A DNA stretch of 64,000 nucleotides, from the NCBI RefSeq assembly GCF_001659605.2, contig NC_035165.2:12768445-12832444 (forward strand). Direction: 5' to 3'. This stretch comes from Manihot esculenta. Lineage: Eukaryota; Streptophyta; Magnoliopsida; Malpighiales; Euphorbiaceae. Position numbers and translations under genes: made by a program. A model generated the notes under the pieces. The model had not been told where the DNA came from and searched no databases. It saw only the letters and a program-made list of their open reading frames with translations. Shown here piece by piece: positions 1 to 11,787 of this stretch (position 1 is the stretch's first letter; each line of letters begins with the position of its first letter).

Positions 1-419
1 AGTTAGATTGTGGACATGACATTTGTACTAATGTAATGTAAGAGATTCAGTATGTTATGTAATGAGGTATATTGAGGTTATAGATGTGCTTGACCCTATG
101 AGTATTATAATCCCTTGTTGATGCATGATCTTAGATATTTGATGATTCAGATGTTAGCCAACTCAACACATGTATATCGCCCATTGGGGCATTTATGAGA
201 TCCCACAGAGGGGTCAAGTTTATGTTTATGTTTTAGTGCATGCACAGGTTGAGTTTGGTGTATGATGAAAAGGAAAGTTTTATTTTTATGTATGATTATT
301 GATCATGTATGGGATTGAACAGGTTTACAGGTTATATGTCAGGCTTGCTACGGTTCCCGGCGGCCTTATGCCGATCTGGATCCTAGCGCCGGTAGCGGTC
401 CGATTTTCGAGTCGTTACA
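1..419 (+). mobile_element. Element A, 5' LTR (3' part only)
   Basis: This is the tail of a long LTR cut by the window edge. It matches 14,886-15,304, the tail of element A's 3' LTR, over the same 419 bases with about four substitutions by eye and no indel. It ends in GTCGTTACA, the terminus shared by all LTRs of this group, and a primer-binding site follows at once. The near-identity of the two tails points to a fairly recent insertion of element A. Confidence 0.93.
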
Positions 420-422
420 GAA

Positions 423-434
423 TGGTATCAGAGC
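423..434 (+). promoter_or_regulatory. Element A primer-binding site (tRNA-iMet)
   Basis: TGGTATCAGAGC begins three bases after the 5' LTR end. It is the standard plant retrotransposon sequence complementary to the 3' end of initiator methionine tRNA, which primes minus-strand synthesis. The same motif lies next to the LTRs of composite C on the minus strand. Confidence 0.95.
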
Positions 435-692
435 TCTAGGTTCATAGGATCGGACCTAGAGTGTCGGGCTCATAGATGTTCTAGAAGGTCAAGCACAATA
501 GGAAGATCATGTCCACTAGGATAGGATGTTGAGTCCTGTCTTGATTGATGATGTGTAATGCCATGATGTTATGCATGTGCATTAATGATATGCTATGCTA
601 TGTGATGTGTATGTGATGAGGGTTCATGTGTGCCCACATGAACCATATGATGCTAATGTTTGTATGATGTGTACTGTTTTTCAGAAAACAGG

Positions 693-1125
693 ATGAGAGG
701 AACTCGTCTATCTGCACGATTGACTGGAGTGCCACCTGAGGATGAGGGCACGAGCGCCCGTCCTCCTACATTGCCTAGGGCAATGTCTTGTAGAGCCAAC
801 AGAGAAAGGGTGTCAAGGGACCCTAGAAGGTCTTTTGATGCTAGCAGAAGGGGGACAGATAGAGGAGGAAGTTCTTCAGATGTGAGGGAGGTTACAGAAG
901 AGGATCAGAGGAGGGATGGGAACCTGGATGTGAGCATGAAGGAAGAGGGGACAGGGGAGTCTCAGGGAGGCGTTCAGGCCTCGGGGTATGGTTTTCCACC
1001 CCATTATCCACCCTTCCCACAGGGTTCAGGGTATCCGATGGGAGGTACATCGGATTACTCCAGCTTTAACCCCTACCCTACCTACATGCCTTATCCACCT
1101 TTCTATCCACCTTACACACAGTACC
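693..1125 (+). pseudogene. gag: Element A gag, N-terminal part
   Basis: This is the first 144 codons of gag, starting at the ATG in the context ACAGGATGAGAGG. An in-frame upstream start at 660 is possible, but the later ATG sits just after a splice-acceptor-like tract and begins the segment (MRGTR...) shared by all copies. The product is basic and then Pro/Tyr/Gly-rich (residues about 100-144). It is a structural, particle-forming protein. The reading frame is cut at 1,125 by element N and resumes at 8,339 after the duplicated target site. Confidence 0.85.
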
Positions 1126-3604
1126 TGTAACGACCCGGAAACCGATACCCTACCGTAACGGCCCGAACCGCCACCGGCGCTAGGATCCAGATCGGCTTAA
1201 GGCCGCCGGGACCCGTAGCAAGCCAAACATACCTCCTATCACCTAGTCAAATCCCATACATGATCAAAACTTTAATATAAAAACTGGAACATCTGATGTA
1301 AATACCGAACTTGACCTGTATGCAACATAACTGGAAACCTAAAAGAGCCCCATACTAGAGCTCTCAACAAAGCTCTAGCTGGGTCAACATAACATACATC
1401 AAGCTGGGATTACATCCAAGGAACTAGAGCCTAACCTGTGCATGCATCAAACCACAAATATATGACCTCCTCTAGGGTCCTCATTCATTTCCATAGCGTG
1501 GTAAACAACACATGCCACAAGATTAGTTCAAGCATAACTCAACATCTAGTATAACATACATCATGTATTAAACAGGGACTAACCAAGTCTTAGGGCCAAG
1601 CACAGCACTAAACCATAAATATAACTCCAAATTAACTTTACATTTCATCTCATTATCTTAAAATCGACTTATATTACATGTCCAATTCTAAAACTACTAA
1701 CTATAACATAGAGATAGACTATTACATTACAAACACACATCACTTAATCTTTACCCTGTTGACTTCTGAGCTCTGACTCAAACCTGCAAACCTGGGGATT
1801 AGGGGAGAGGGGTGAGCTAAAAAGCCCAGTGAGTAGAAACATAGAAAACAGTTCATTAATTACATGCTCTCATGCAATGCGTCATAACACAAAGAAATCA
1901 CATAACTGTATCTTGTCCGTCTCGGGGTTCATGCAAATATCTACTCCCCACGGACCTGTTTCTGAGAGTTCTTTTTGCTAGCATCCTTTCCTCTCAAGGA
2001 TCGGACATGACCTCAAAATTCCCTCTGTCGGTGCCCGGCTCCCCCAAGGGAGCTCACACAGGACTTTCACATACATGACAGGGTACCTAGTCCACAGAGA
2101 GCTCACAGGGACTTTCCTATATGTACTTGTCCGGCTCTCAAAGGACTTACCCAAGACTCAATGACAGAAATGGGCTATTGAAGTCGCCTTGGTCCAAACC
2201 TCCTGAATCAACATCAAATAATGCAATGCGCCATATTCGTGAAACTAGTGCAATCAGCCTATTACATATAATCATGATGCATGAACATGCTTTAGGCATT
2301 CGAATTCTTAAAATAAAAGATTAGGTTTAGTTCTACTCACCTCCTGGCAGACGCTGACTGACTCTGCAACTGCTAGCACTACTGGCCTCCTCGGTCCCTT
2401 GGGTCCGATCCTACACAGGTGGACTCGAATGAGGTGCCAAACATACTCTAAACAACTCATAAACATACCCCCAAAAACCCCTCTAAACATCACTAAAACA
2501 TGCATAGGAAACAACCAAGAAACGGCTGGACAGGGCACTTTCGGCGGCACCTTCGGCGGCCGAAAGTCCCTTCCAGAGACGAAACTCGGGTAGGTTCGGC
2601 GGAAGGTTCGGCGGCCGAAACCCCAGGACAGAAACGAAACTCAGCCTTCGGGGGCACGTTCGGCAGCCGAAAGACTGCCTCCCATGCAGGTTCGGCGGCC
2701 GAAACTCCTTTCGGCGGCCGAACCTGGTCCCCTCTGGACGACAGGTCCGATTCTGCCAAGCCAAAAACCAAACTCAATACTCCCAAATCCTTACATACTC
2801 TCTCCCAAACATGCATACTCACTCCCACATGCATAAAGGGGCATAAACTAACTTAAAACCCCAACAAAACATCATGTAATCATACATTGGGCACAAAACT
2901 CACATAAACCCTATCATGCATATCTACCCAAACACATACATCAAATCTCATTAAAACTTACTTAAAACTCATTAAAACATAAAGAAAAGCAGAGATCTAC
3001 ACTAACCTCTTGGAGATCGAGGGTTGGTGTGACCCGAACCTTGGAGATGTGGAGGAAACTAGCTCCGGGGTCTCCAAGCTCCAAATCCTTGATCCAAGCT
3101 TAAAACTCTTCAAAACCAAGGATAAAACTCATAACACTTTGGAAAGTCAAAGGAAAACTTGAAATCGACCAAGGGAGGACATGAACTCACCTTAGCCCGA
3201 GAATGGGGAGAAAACTCGCCCATTTTCGGTCTGAGGCCTTTTATAGGCGACCGGCTGAGCCACCTTCGGCGGCCAAACCAGCACCCTAAAGTCCCCCATG
3301 TTCGGCGGCCGAACTTGAGGTTCGGCAGCCGAACCTGGTTTCTGCCCAACACAACTTTCGGAAGCCAAAAGTCCATCCGAAACCATCTCATGTTCGGCGG
3401 CCGAACATCACCTTCAGCGGCCGAACCTGGGTTCTTCCTCCTTGGCCTTTTTCTCTTCAAAACTCAATTTTCTTTCAATTAAAACCCTTAAAATCATTTG
3501 AAAATATTTTTAGAAAACACATTCTACCCTAGGAGAGAGATCCAACACCCTAGATTCCGTCGGAAGGTAGGAATCGCGATGCCGGATTCTAGCCGGGTAT
3601 TATA
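1126..3604 (-). mobile_element. Element N, 3' LTR (left copy)
   Basis: The LTR starts TGTAACGACCCGG and ends ...GGGTATTATA, where the expected terminal TTACA has one change. Read on the minus strand it has a TATA box (TATAAAAG, 3,238-3,245). TTCGGCNGCCGAA palindrome clusters lie at about 2,539-2,726 and 3,262-3,430. It has one extra 19-bp palindrome unit near 2,695-2,720 compared with its partner, which accounts exactly for the length difference. Its repeat block at about 2,030-2,160 has a CCCGGCTC...AGGACTT pattern like the LTR of element B. Confidence 0.93.
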
Positions 3605-3616
3605 TTCTTCCCCCCT
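3605..3616 (-). promoter_or_regulatory. Element N polypurine tract
   Basis: Read on the minus strand this is a G-rich purine run ending next to the 3' LTR, in the position that primes plus-strand DNA synthesis. The neighbouring ACATTCATCCCCGAATGTTCC is shared, in slightly changed form, with the same position of elements A and C. Confidence 0.8.
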
Positions 3617-4760
3617 TCAAGAACATTCATCCCCGAATGTTCCACAAACATACAGACATAAAAAAAACATGGCATCAATCATACATGAACAAGCAAGCAA
3701 ACCATCAAGCAAAACCTAAAAAATCTCTCTCCTGAAAGAGAGACACAGGCACTACTGGAGTAAAACTCCCGGGTCTCCAAAAGAAACACCTTAGCAGTAC
3801 CCAACCTACTCCTGAACTCCACTGGCTTCCGCTGCGCTACTCTGATCCTTACTCTTCTCTTCTCTTCTCATCTTTACTAACAGGCTTCTTCTCACTGCTA
3901 ACCCAAAACTAACTCTAACTCTCACAGGTAGTACCCGGATTTCAGATCTATCTTGGAAAACAAACAGCTCCTACTAGCTGTCCCCATAGATCATCCCTCC
4001 TGCATGGGAATACCTGCTCTTGGTAGTGACCTTGGTCAACTGCTTACAGTTGTTACAAAGTCTCAAGGATCCATCCTCTGTTTCCCACCACAACACTGGA
4101 ACACTCCAGGGTGAGGTACTAGGTCGGATAAAACCCTTATCTACCAAGCCTCACCTCTATTCTGACAACTCTCAACTACAGGTGCCATCCTATAGGGAAG
4201 GACAGAAATGGTTCTGCGTCCAGACACCACTCCTATACTCAACTCCATTTCCCTAACAGATGGTGAACCTGACAACTAGCCGGGGAAAACATCTAAGAAC
4301 TCTCTCTAACAACTGGCACTGAGGCTGGTTCCCTGACCTGACTGCTAAACTCTCAAACAAGAGCTAGAACCCTCTGACAATCCCTCCTATGCACTCTACG
4401 AAGCTGATAGGCTGACATCAAACCTCTAGGCATCCCTACTGTGTTCCCTCAGAAGAAAACCTCTGACCCATCCTGTCCTCTGAACCTGACTACCTTGTCT
4501 CTGCAGACCAAGATAGCACCACGAGTAGAAAAACCCAGTCCAACCTTAAACTGACGTCCAGACGGTCAAGTCTAGGACCTCAAAGTCGGGTGGAAGGCAT
4601 CTACCCTCAACTGTCACAGAACTGGACCGGCAGACTGACTCTGCCACAGATGGATCACACGAGAGTCTACTGACCAAAGAGAACACTCTAGCCCAGAAGC
4701 TATCAACTCAACCTCTCGACGGCTCCTAGAGCAACTAAAGAAAGAGAGAAACACTAGGGT
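3617..4760 (-). pseudogene. Element N pol remnants (chromodomain end, RT start, protease fragments)
   Basis: No long reading frame survives. On the minus strand, about 3,745-3,800 resembles the end of the chromodomain region. About 4,010-4,260 resembles the start of RT (compare 27,110-27,360) and 4,260-4,640 resembles the RT-protease junction and protease. The central RT, RNase H and integrase modules are absent, so chromodomain remnants sit close to the RT start. This is an internal deletion with later decay, not a functional polyprotein. Confidence 0.75.
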
Positions 4761-5576
4761 TCACAAAAAAACATACACATCAGAACATTCAAAAGTGAGC
4801 GTACCTGACACCACCATGTTTGATGTGTCTGCCTCCTGCTGAGCTTGGGTGAAGATCCGAGCTGGAGCTGACGGACCTTCTTCACGGAAACCTGAGGAAT
4901 GAGGGGCTGACCCTCTTCCTCTGCCTCGACCACTAACCTGAAACACGGCTGGAGCTACTGGCTGAGCTGCTCTACCTGAAGCTGCCCGCTGGGACTGAGC
5001 CAACCTGGGCACAGTGGGACACTCACGTGCTATATGCCCCTCCTGACCGCATCTAAAACATAGATTAGTCCCATACCGACAAACTCCCTTGTGCGGCCTT
5101 CCGCACCTCAAGCATCTTGAACTGCCTGAGCCAAAGCTCGAGCCACCAAAACTCAGACTAGCCTTCAACCGACTCCACAACTTCTTCTTCTTCCCCCTCA
5201 GGGTTCTGCCCCACTTCTTACTTTTCGTGGAGGCTGTACTCAGAGTGGAGGGATCAATCCCTCCTGAACTTGAAATTCTGGAATCCTGAGTCTGAGCATC
5301 CTCCTGAAAAACTCCCATACCTTCTTCTGGTACTCTGGCTCCCAAACTGACATCTCTTCTCTGCACATCCAACTCTACTTCCCTCATACTAGCTGACATC
5401 CTTCTTGGAGCCATTGCTTCTCTGCTTTCATCAAAAGACCTTCCAGGGTCCCTTGATGTTCCCCATCTGCTGACTCCCCACGACTGCGCTCTCGGCAGAG
5501 CAGGGGGAAAGGTATCCATACCTTCCCTCTCAGATGGAACTCCAGTCAATTCCACAGATCGACGAGCACCTCGCAT
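4761..5576 (-). pseudogene. gag: Element N gag remnant lacking the capsid domain
   Basis: This is an open frame of 271 codons from the MRGAR start at 5,576; an in-frame start at 5,675 extends it into the leader. The N-terminal basic part is followed directly by the Lys-rich linker, a CX2CX3HX3C finger and a CX2CX4HX4C zinc knuckle, and the Arg/Gly-rich tail. It ends at a stop just into the protease region. Compared with element C, the whole central Retrotrans_gag (capsid) domain is missing while the frame stays open. A nucleic-acid-binding product is conceivable; particle assembly is not. Confidence 0.82.
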
Positions 5577-5857
5577 TCTGGCTCCTCTGAAGAACAACAC
5601 ACAAGCATACAAACAATCATTAGCATCATACGGTTCATATGAAAACACATGAACCTGCAACATACATGCATGCATAGCATAACATCATGGCATATCACAT
5701 TATCCTACAAGACAGGACTCAACATCCTATCCTAGTGGACATGATTTTACCTATTGTGCTTGCCCTTCTATGACCTCTAAGCCAACCTCTTTCCGATGTG
5801 GGATATCTCTAATCCTTGAGTATCTTTGCTCAACACACCGTACTAATAAGGCCCAAA

Positions 5858-5869
5858 GCTCTAATACCA
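5858..5869 (-). promoter_or_regulatory. Element N primer-binding site
   Basis: The minus strand reads TGGTATTAGAGC, one transition away from the tRNA-iMet primer-binding site of elements A and C. It stands four bases from the right LTR. Confidence 0.8.
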
Positions 5870-5873
5870 AATT

Positions 5874-8333
5874 TGTAACGACCCGAAAACCGATACCCTA
5901 CCATAACGGCCCGAACCGCCACCAGCGCTAGGATCCAGATCGGCTTAAGGCCGCCGGGACCCGTAGCAAGCCAAACATACCTCCTATCACCTGGTCAAAT
6001 CCCATACATGATCAAAACTTTAACATAAAAACTGGAACATCTGATGTAAATACCGAACTTGACCTGTATGCAACATAACTGGAAACCTAAAAGAGCCCCA
6101 TACTAGAGCTCTCAACAAAGCTCTAGCTGGGTCAACATAACATACATCAAGCTGGGATTACATCCAAGGAACTAGAGCCTAACCTGTGCATGCATCAAAC
6201 CACAAATATATGACCTCCTCTAGGGTCCTCATTCATTTCCATAGCATGGTAAACAACACATGCCACAAGATTAGTTCAAGCATAACTCAACATCTAGTAT
6301 AACATACATCATGTATTAAACAGGGACTAACCAAGTCTTAGGGCCAAGCACAGCACTAAACCATAAATATAACTCCAAATTAACTTTACATTTCATCTCA
6401 TTATCTTAAAATCGACTTATATTACATGTCCAATTCTAAAACTACTAACTATAACATAGAGATAGACTATTACATTACAAACACACATCACTTAATCTTT
6501 ACCCTGTTGACTTCTGAGCTCTGACTCAAACCTGCAAACCTGGGGATTAGGGGAGAGGGGTGAGCTAAAAAGCCCAGTGAGTAGAAACATAGAAAACAGT
6601 TCATTAATTACATGCTCTCATGCAATGCGTCATAACACAAAGAAATCACATAACTGTATCTTGTCCGTCTCGGGGTTCATGCAAATATCTACTCCCCACG
6701 GACCTGTTTCTGAGAGTTCTTTTTGCTAGCATCCTTTCCTCTCAAGGATCGGACATGACCTCAAAATTCCCTCTGTCGGTGCCCGGCTCCCCCAAGGGAG
6801 CTCACACAGGACTTTCACATACATGACAGGGTACCTAGTCCACAGAGAGCTCACAGGGACTTTCCTATATGTACTTGTCCGGCTCTCAAAGGACTTACCC
6901 AAGACTCAATGACAGAAATGGGCTATTGAAGTCGCCTTGGTCCAAACCTCCTGAATCAACATCAAATAATGCAATGCGCCATATTCGTGAAACTAGTGCA
7001 ATCAGCCTATTACATATAATCATGATGCATGAACATGCTTTAGGCATTCGAATTCTTAAAATAAAAGATTAGGTTTAGTTCTACTCACCTCCTGGCAGAC
7101 GCTGACTGACTCTGCAACTGCTAGCACTACTGGCCTCCTCGGTCCCTTGGGTCCGATCCTACACAGGTGGACTCGAATGAGGTGCCAAACATACTCTAAA
7201 CAACTCATAAACATACCCCCAAAAACCCCTCTAAACATCACTAAAACATGCATAGGAAACAACCAAGAAACGGCTGAACAGGGCACTTTCGGCGGCACCT
7301 TCGGCGGCCGAAAGTCCCTTCCAGAGAAGAAACTCGGGTAGGTTCGACGGCAGGTTCGGCGGCCGAAACCCCAGGACAGAAACGAAACTCAGCCTTCGGG
7401 GGCACGTTCGGCAGCCGAAAGACTGCCTCCCATGCAGGTTCGGCGGCCGAACCTGGTCCCCTCTGGACGACAGGTCCGATTTTGCCAAGCCAAAAACCAA
7501 ACTCAATACTCCCAAATCCTTACATACTCTCTCCCAAACATGCATACTCACTCCCACATGCATAAAGGGGCATAAACTAACTTAAAACCCCAACAAAACA
7601 TCATGTAATCATACATTGGGCACAAAACTCACATAAACCCTATCATGCATATCTACCCAAACACATACATCAAATCTCCTTAAAACTTACTTAAAACTCA
7701 TTAAAACATAAAGAAAAGCAGAGATCTACACTAACCTCTTGGAGATCGAGGGTTGGTGTGACCTGAACCTTGGAGATGTGGAGGAAACTAGCTCCGGGGT
7801 CTCCAAGCTCCAAATCCTTGATCCAAGCTTAAAACTCTTCAAAACCAAGGATAAAACTCATAACACTTTGGAAAGTCAAAGGAAAACTTGAAATCGACCA
7901 AGGGAGGACATGAACTCACCTTAGCTCGAGAATGGGGAGAAAACTCGCCCATTTTCGGTCTGAGGCCTTTTATAGGCGACCGGCTGAGCCACCTTCGGCG
8001 GCCAAACCAGCACCCTAAAGTCCCCCATGTTCGGCGGCCGAACTTGAGGTTCGGCAGCCGAACCTGGTTTCTGTCCAACTCAACTTTCGGAAGCCAAAAG
8101 TCCATCCGAAACCATCTCATGTTCGGCGGCCGAACATCACCTTCGGCGGCCGAACCTGGGTTCTTCCTCCTTGGCCTTTTTCTCTTCAAAACTCAATTTT
8201 CTTTCAATTAAAACCCTTAAAATCATTTGAAAATATTTTTAGAAAACACATTATACCCTAGGAGAGAGATCCAACACCCTAGATTCCACCGGAAGGTAGG
8301 AATCCCGATGCCGGATTCTAGCCGGGTATTACA
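5874..8333 (-). mobile_element. Element N, 5' LTR (right copy)
   Basis: This is a 2,460-bp LTR, almost identical to 1,126-3,604, starting TGTAACGACCCG and ending GGGTATTACA. The TATA box on the minus strand is at 7,967-7,974. Palindrome clusters lie at about 7,287-7,456 and 7,995-8,155. The GTACC target-site copy and the resumed gag frame of element A follow immediately. Confidence 0.94.
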
Positions 8334-9018
8334 GTACCCAGCTTATCCACCCTCACCCTTCTATCCAAACCCGGCAAACCCCACCTCGGGGAATGCTGCA
8401 CCTCCACCTCCACCACCTACAGAACCAGCAGCCCCAGTTACTCAACCTCCTAGACCTAGCTCAGCTGATGGGAGCAAGGTAAAGATGACAGATTACCTCA
8501 AGCTAGATGCTCCCAAATACAAGTCGGGGGATGACCCCTTTGAGTATCTGAGAGTGGTGAAGACAATAACTGATGAGCTAGGGGCAAGTGACAGCAGGGC
8601 CATTCAGATGGTAGGGTTCACTTTAAAGTGCAAGAAGGCACGGGAATGGTTCAAGTGTTATGTGGACCCGAGACTAGACGGTATGACATGGGAGGAATTT
8701 GCGAATGAGTTCGCTGGATGGGCTTTTCCAGACAGTTCCAGAGAACTGAAAATGATTGAGTTTGAGCAACTGAGGCAGTCAGAGCACATGGGTGTAGAGG
8801 AGTTCACGGATAAATTCTTGGAGCTATTGCCTTTTTCAGGGCAAGCTCTAGATACAGATACGAAGAAAGCCAAGAGGTATGTTATGAAGCTGCATTCCAG
8901 GTACTCCTCGTTGATTCAGTCAGCTGAGAGAGAAAGTTTCCACACTGTGGTGGATATGGCTCGAAGAATGGAAGCAAGTGCTATAGTTGAGGGGTCAGTG
9001 AAGCAGTCAGTGACCTAG
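8334..9018 (+). pseudogene. gag: Element A gag, capsid part, ending in a nonsense codon
   Basis: This continues the frame left at 1,125. A Pro-rich stretch is followed by the Retrotrans_gag domain at about 8,600-8,870, recognisable by the LKCKKAREWF and EEFTDKFLELL segments. The frame stops at TAG 9,016-9,018, where both internals of composite C have CAG (Gln). Downstream of the stop the same frame continues through the zinc knuckles into pol. Confidence 0.88.
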
Positions 9019-11787
9019 TCTTCAGGGGTTAAGACCCCAGGCAGAGGAGGACCAGGTTTCTCTTCTCAGAGCTCAGGTAAGAAGAGGTGGGATAGTACCA
9101 CCAGGAAGCCGAAAAAGAATAAGTTTTGGAATAAGTTGAAATCCGGTCTGGGATTTGGCGGTGGCTCGAGCTCAGGCTCAGATGGTACAGAATGCCAGAG
9201 ATGTGGAAGACCGCACAGGGGAGTGTGTCGAGCTGGGACTAATACATGTTTCAGATGTGGACAGGAGGGACACATAGCTCGGGAGTGTCCTAGAGTGCCT
9301 TTTATGGGCCAGCCCCAGCAGACAGCTTCTGGTAGTGTGGCACAGCCAGCAGTTCCAGCCACAACTCAGGGCAGTGGCAGAGGTAGAGGGAGAGGGGCAG
9401 CCTCTTCTTCTGGTTCCCGAGGTGAAGGTCCATCAGCTCCAGCCAGGATCTTCACCATGACACAGCAGGAGGCTAACACATCCAACACCGTGGTGTCAGG
9501 TAATATCGTCATTGGGTGTTCTGATGTGTATGCATTAATGGACCCGGGTGCATCTCATTCATTTATTGCTCCGAGAGCCGTTGAGAGGTTGGGTCTGATA
9601 GTCTCTGGGTTAGAGTGTCCCCTATGGGTCAGTGGACCCAAGTGTGACCCGTCAGTGGCAGTGTCAGTCTGCCAGTACAGTCCAGTTTTTGTTGAGGAAA
9701 GATGCCTCTCTGCCGACCTTGTGGTTCTAGATTTGACAGACTTTGACGTCATTCTAGGGATGGATTGGCTATCTACCCATGGTGCTACCTTGGACTGCAT
9801 GGACAAGGTAGTCAGGTTCAAAGATCAGGACGGGTCAGAGGTCGTCTTCAGAGGAGACAAGAGGGGCACACCTAGAGGTCTGATATCAGCTCTTCAGGCT
9901 CGTAGGTTGCTTAGGAAGGGATGTCAGGGGTACTTAGCTCATGTGAGAGAGCTAGACAGTCAGGTCAGGGAGCCGGCCTCGGTGCCAGTTGTCAGAGAGT
10001 TTCAGGATGTTTTTCCGGATGAGCTTCCAGGTTTACCACCTGTTAGGGAGATAGAGTTCGAGATAGAGTTGGTGCCTGGAACTAGACCGATCTCTATCCC
10101 TCCCTACAGGATGGCCCCAGCCGAGTTAAAGGAGTTGAAAGAGCAATTACAGGAGCTGGTAGAAAAGGGCTTCATCCGACAGAGTACCTCACCTTGGGGT
10201 GCTCCGGTCTTGTTTGTGAGGAAGAAGGATGGATCCCTTAGACTTTGTATCGACTACAGGCAGTTGAACAAAGTCACTACCAAGAATAGGTACCCTCTGC
10301 CAAGGATCGATGATCTATTCGACCAGCTAGCCGGAGCGGGTTGTTTCTCCAAAATAGATCTAAGATCGGGGTACCATCAGCTAAGGATAAGGGATGAAGA
10401 TGTACCGAAGATAGCTTTCAGGACCAGATATGGGCATTTTGAGTTCCTTGTAATGCCGTTCGGGTTAACAAACGCCCCTGCAGCATTCATGGATCTCATG
10501 AACAGAGTGTTTAGCCAGTACCTGGATCACTTCGTTATTGTCTTCATAGATGATATCTTGGTGTATTCCAGGAATGCAGAGGAGCATGCCCATCATCTGC
10601 GGTTGGTCTTGCAGACTTTGAGGGAACATGGCTTGTATGCCAAGTTCTCTAAATGTGAGTTCTGGCTGAGGAGCATTTCGTTCTTGGGGCATGTAGTGTC
10701 AGAGAATGGGATAGAGGTAGACCCCAAGAAGACAGAAACTGTGGCTAACTGGCCTAGACCCACTTCAGTGACGGAGATCAGGAGTTTCTTGGGTTTGGCA
10801 GGTTACTACAGGAGGTTCGTTCAGGACTTCTCGAAAATAGCAGCTCCTCTAACCAGACTAACCAGGAAGAATCAGAAATTTCTGTGGACCGACCAGTGCG
10901 AAGAGAGTTTTAAAGAGCTTAAGAAGAGGTTGACTTCAGCACCAGTTTTAGCTCTGCCATCTAGTGATGAGGACTTTACGGTCTTTTGTGATGCATCCCG
11001 TGTGGGACTGGGTTGTGTACTAATGCAGAAGGAGAGGGTGATCGCTTATGCTTCTAGGCAGCTAAAGAAGCATGAGTTGAATTACCCCACACATGACCTA
11101 GAGATGGCAGCAGTAATCTTTGCACTCAAGATGTGGAGGCACTACCTCTATGGGGTAAAATGTGAGATCTTTACAGATCATAAAAGCCTGCAGTACATCC
11201 TGAGTCAAAGAGATTTGAACTTGAGACAGAGGAGATGGGTGGAGCTGCTAAGTGACTATGATTGCAAGATTCAGTACCATCCGGGTAAGGCGAATGTTGT
11301 GGTAGACGCCTTAAGCCAGAAATCACTCGGTAGTTTATCCCACATATCGGCAGAGAGGAGGCCAGTGGTGAAGGAGTTCTACAAGCTTATTGAGGAAGGT
11401 CTACAGATGGAGTTATCTGGTACAGGTGCCTTGGTGGCCCAGATGAGAGTGGCACCCGTGTTTCTGGAGCAGGTGGCTCAGAAACAGCATGAGGACCCAG
11501 AGTTAGTGAAGATTGCCAGGACTGTTCAGTCAGGCAATGATAGTGAGTTCAGATTCGACAGCAAGGGGATCCTCCGCTATGGGAGCAGACTATGTGTACC
11601 AGATGACATAGGGCTAAAAGGAGACATTATGAGGGAGGCTCATAATGCAAGATACAGCATTCACCCCGGAGCCACCAAGATGTATCAAGATCTAAGGAAG
11701 GTTTATTGGTGGCCAGCTATGAAGAAAGAAGTGGCACAGTTCGTGTCAGCCTGCGAAGTGTGTCAGAGGGTGAAGCTAGAACATTAG
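9019..11787 (+). pseudogene. pol: Element A pol: zinc knuckles, protease, RT, RNase H, integrase HHCC
   Basis: The frame is open from 9,019 to a TAG at 11,785-11,787. Order of domains: a CX2CX3HX3C finger and then a canonical CX2CX4HX4C knuckle ([14 protein letters not shown], 9,247-9,288); an Arg/Gly tail; an aspartic protease with DPGASHSF (about 9,541), an RVP_2-like variant of the usual D-S/T-G; RT (about 10,165-10,720) with the catalytic FIDD near 10,545; RNase H (about 10,950-11,330); and the integrase HHCC zinc finger (about 11,630-11,770). Gag and pol share one frame with no programmed shift visible. The final TAG replaces a CAG seen in composite C. Confidence 0.93.

Larger units (their letters stand above)
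1126..8333 (-). mobile_element. Element N: internally deleted non-autonomous Gypsy element inserted in gag of element A
   Basis: This is a 7,208-bp insertion with an LTR at each end, bounded by the 5-bp target-site duplication GTACC (1,121-1,125 and 8,334-8,338). Minus-strand orientation is shown by LTR polarity, the PPT at the left LTR and the PBS at the right LTR. The LTRs are nearly identical (2,479 and 2,460 bp), so the insertion is young. The internal region is only 2,269 bp: gag lacks its capsid domain, and most of RT, RNase H and integrase are missing. It must have been mobilised by proteins from another element. Confidence 0.95.

Noticed and set aside
3110..3482. Overlapping open frames on both strands in element N's LTR, also at 7,839-8,211
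   Set aside because: Palindromic, GC-rich LTR sequence lacks stops in several frames. There is no coding signal, and the frames are shared only because the LTRs are copies.
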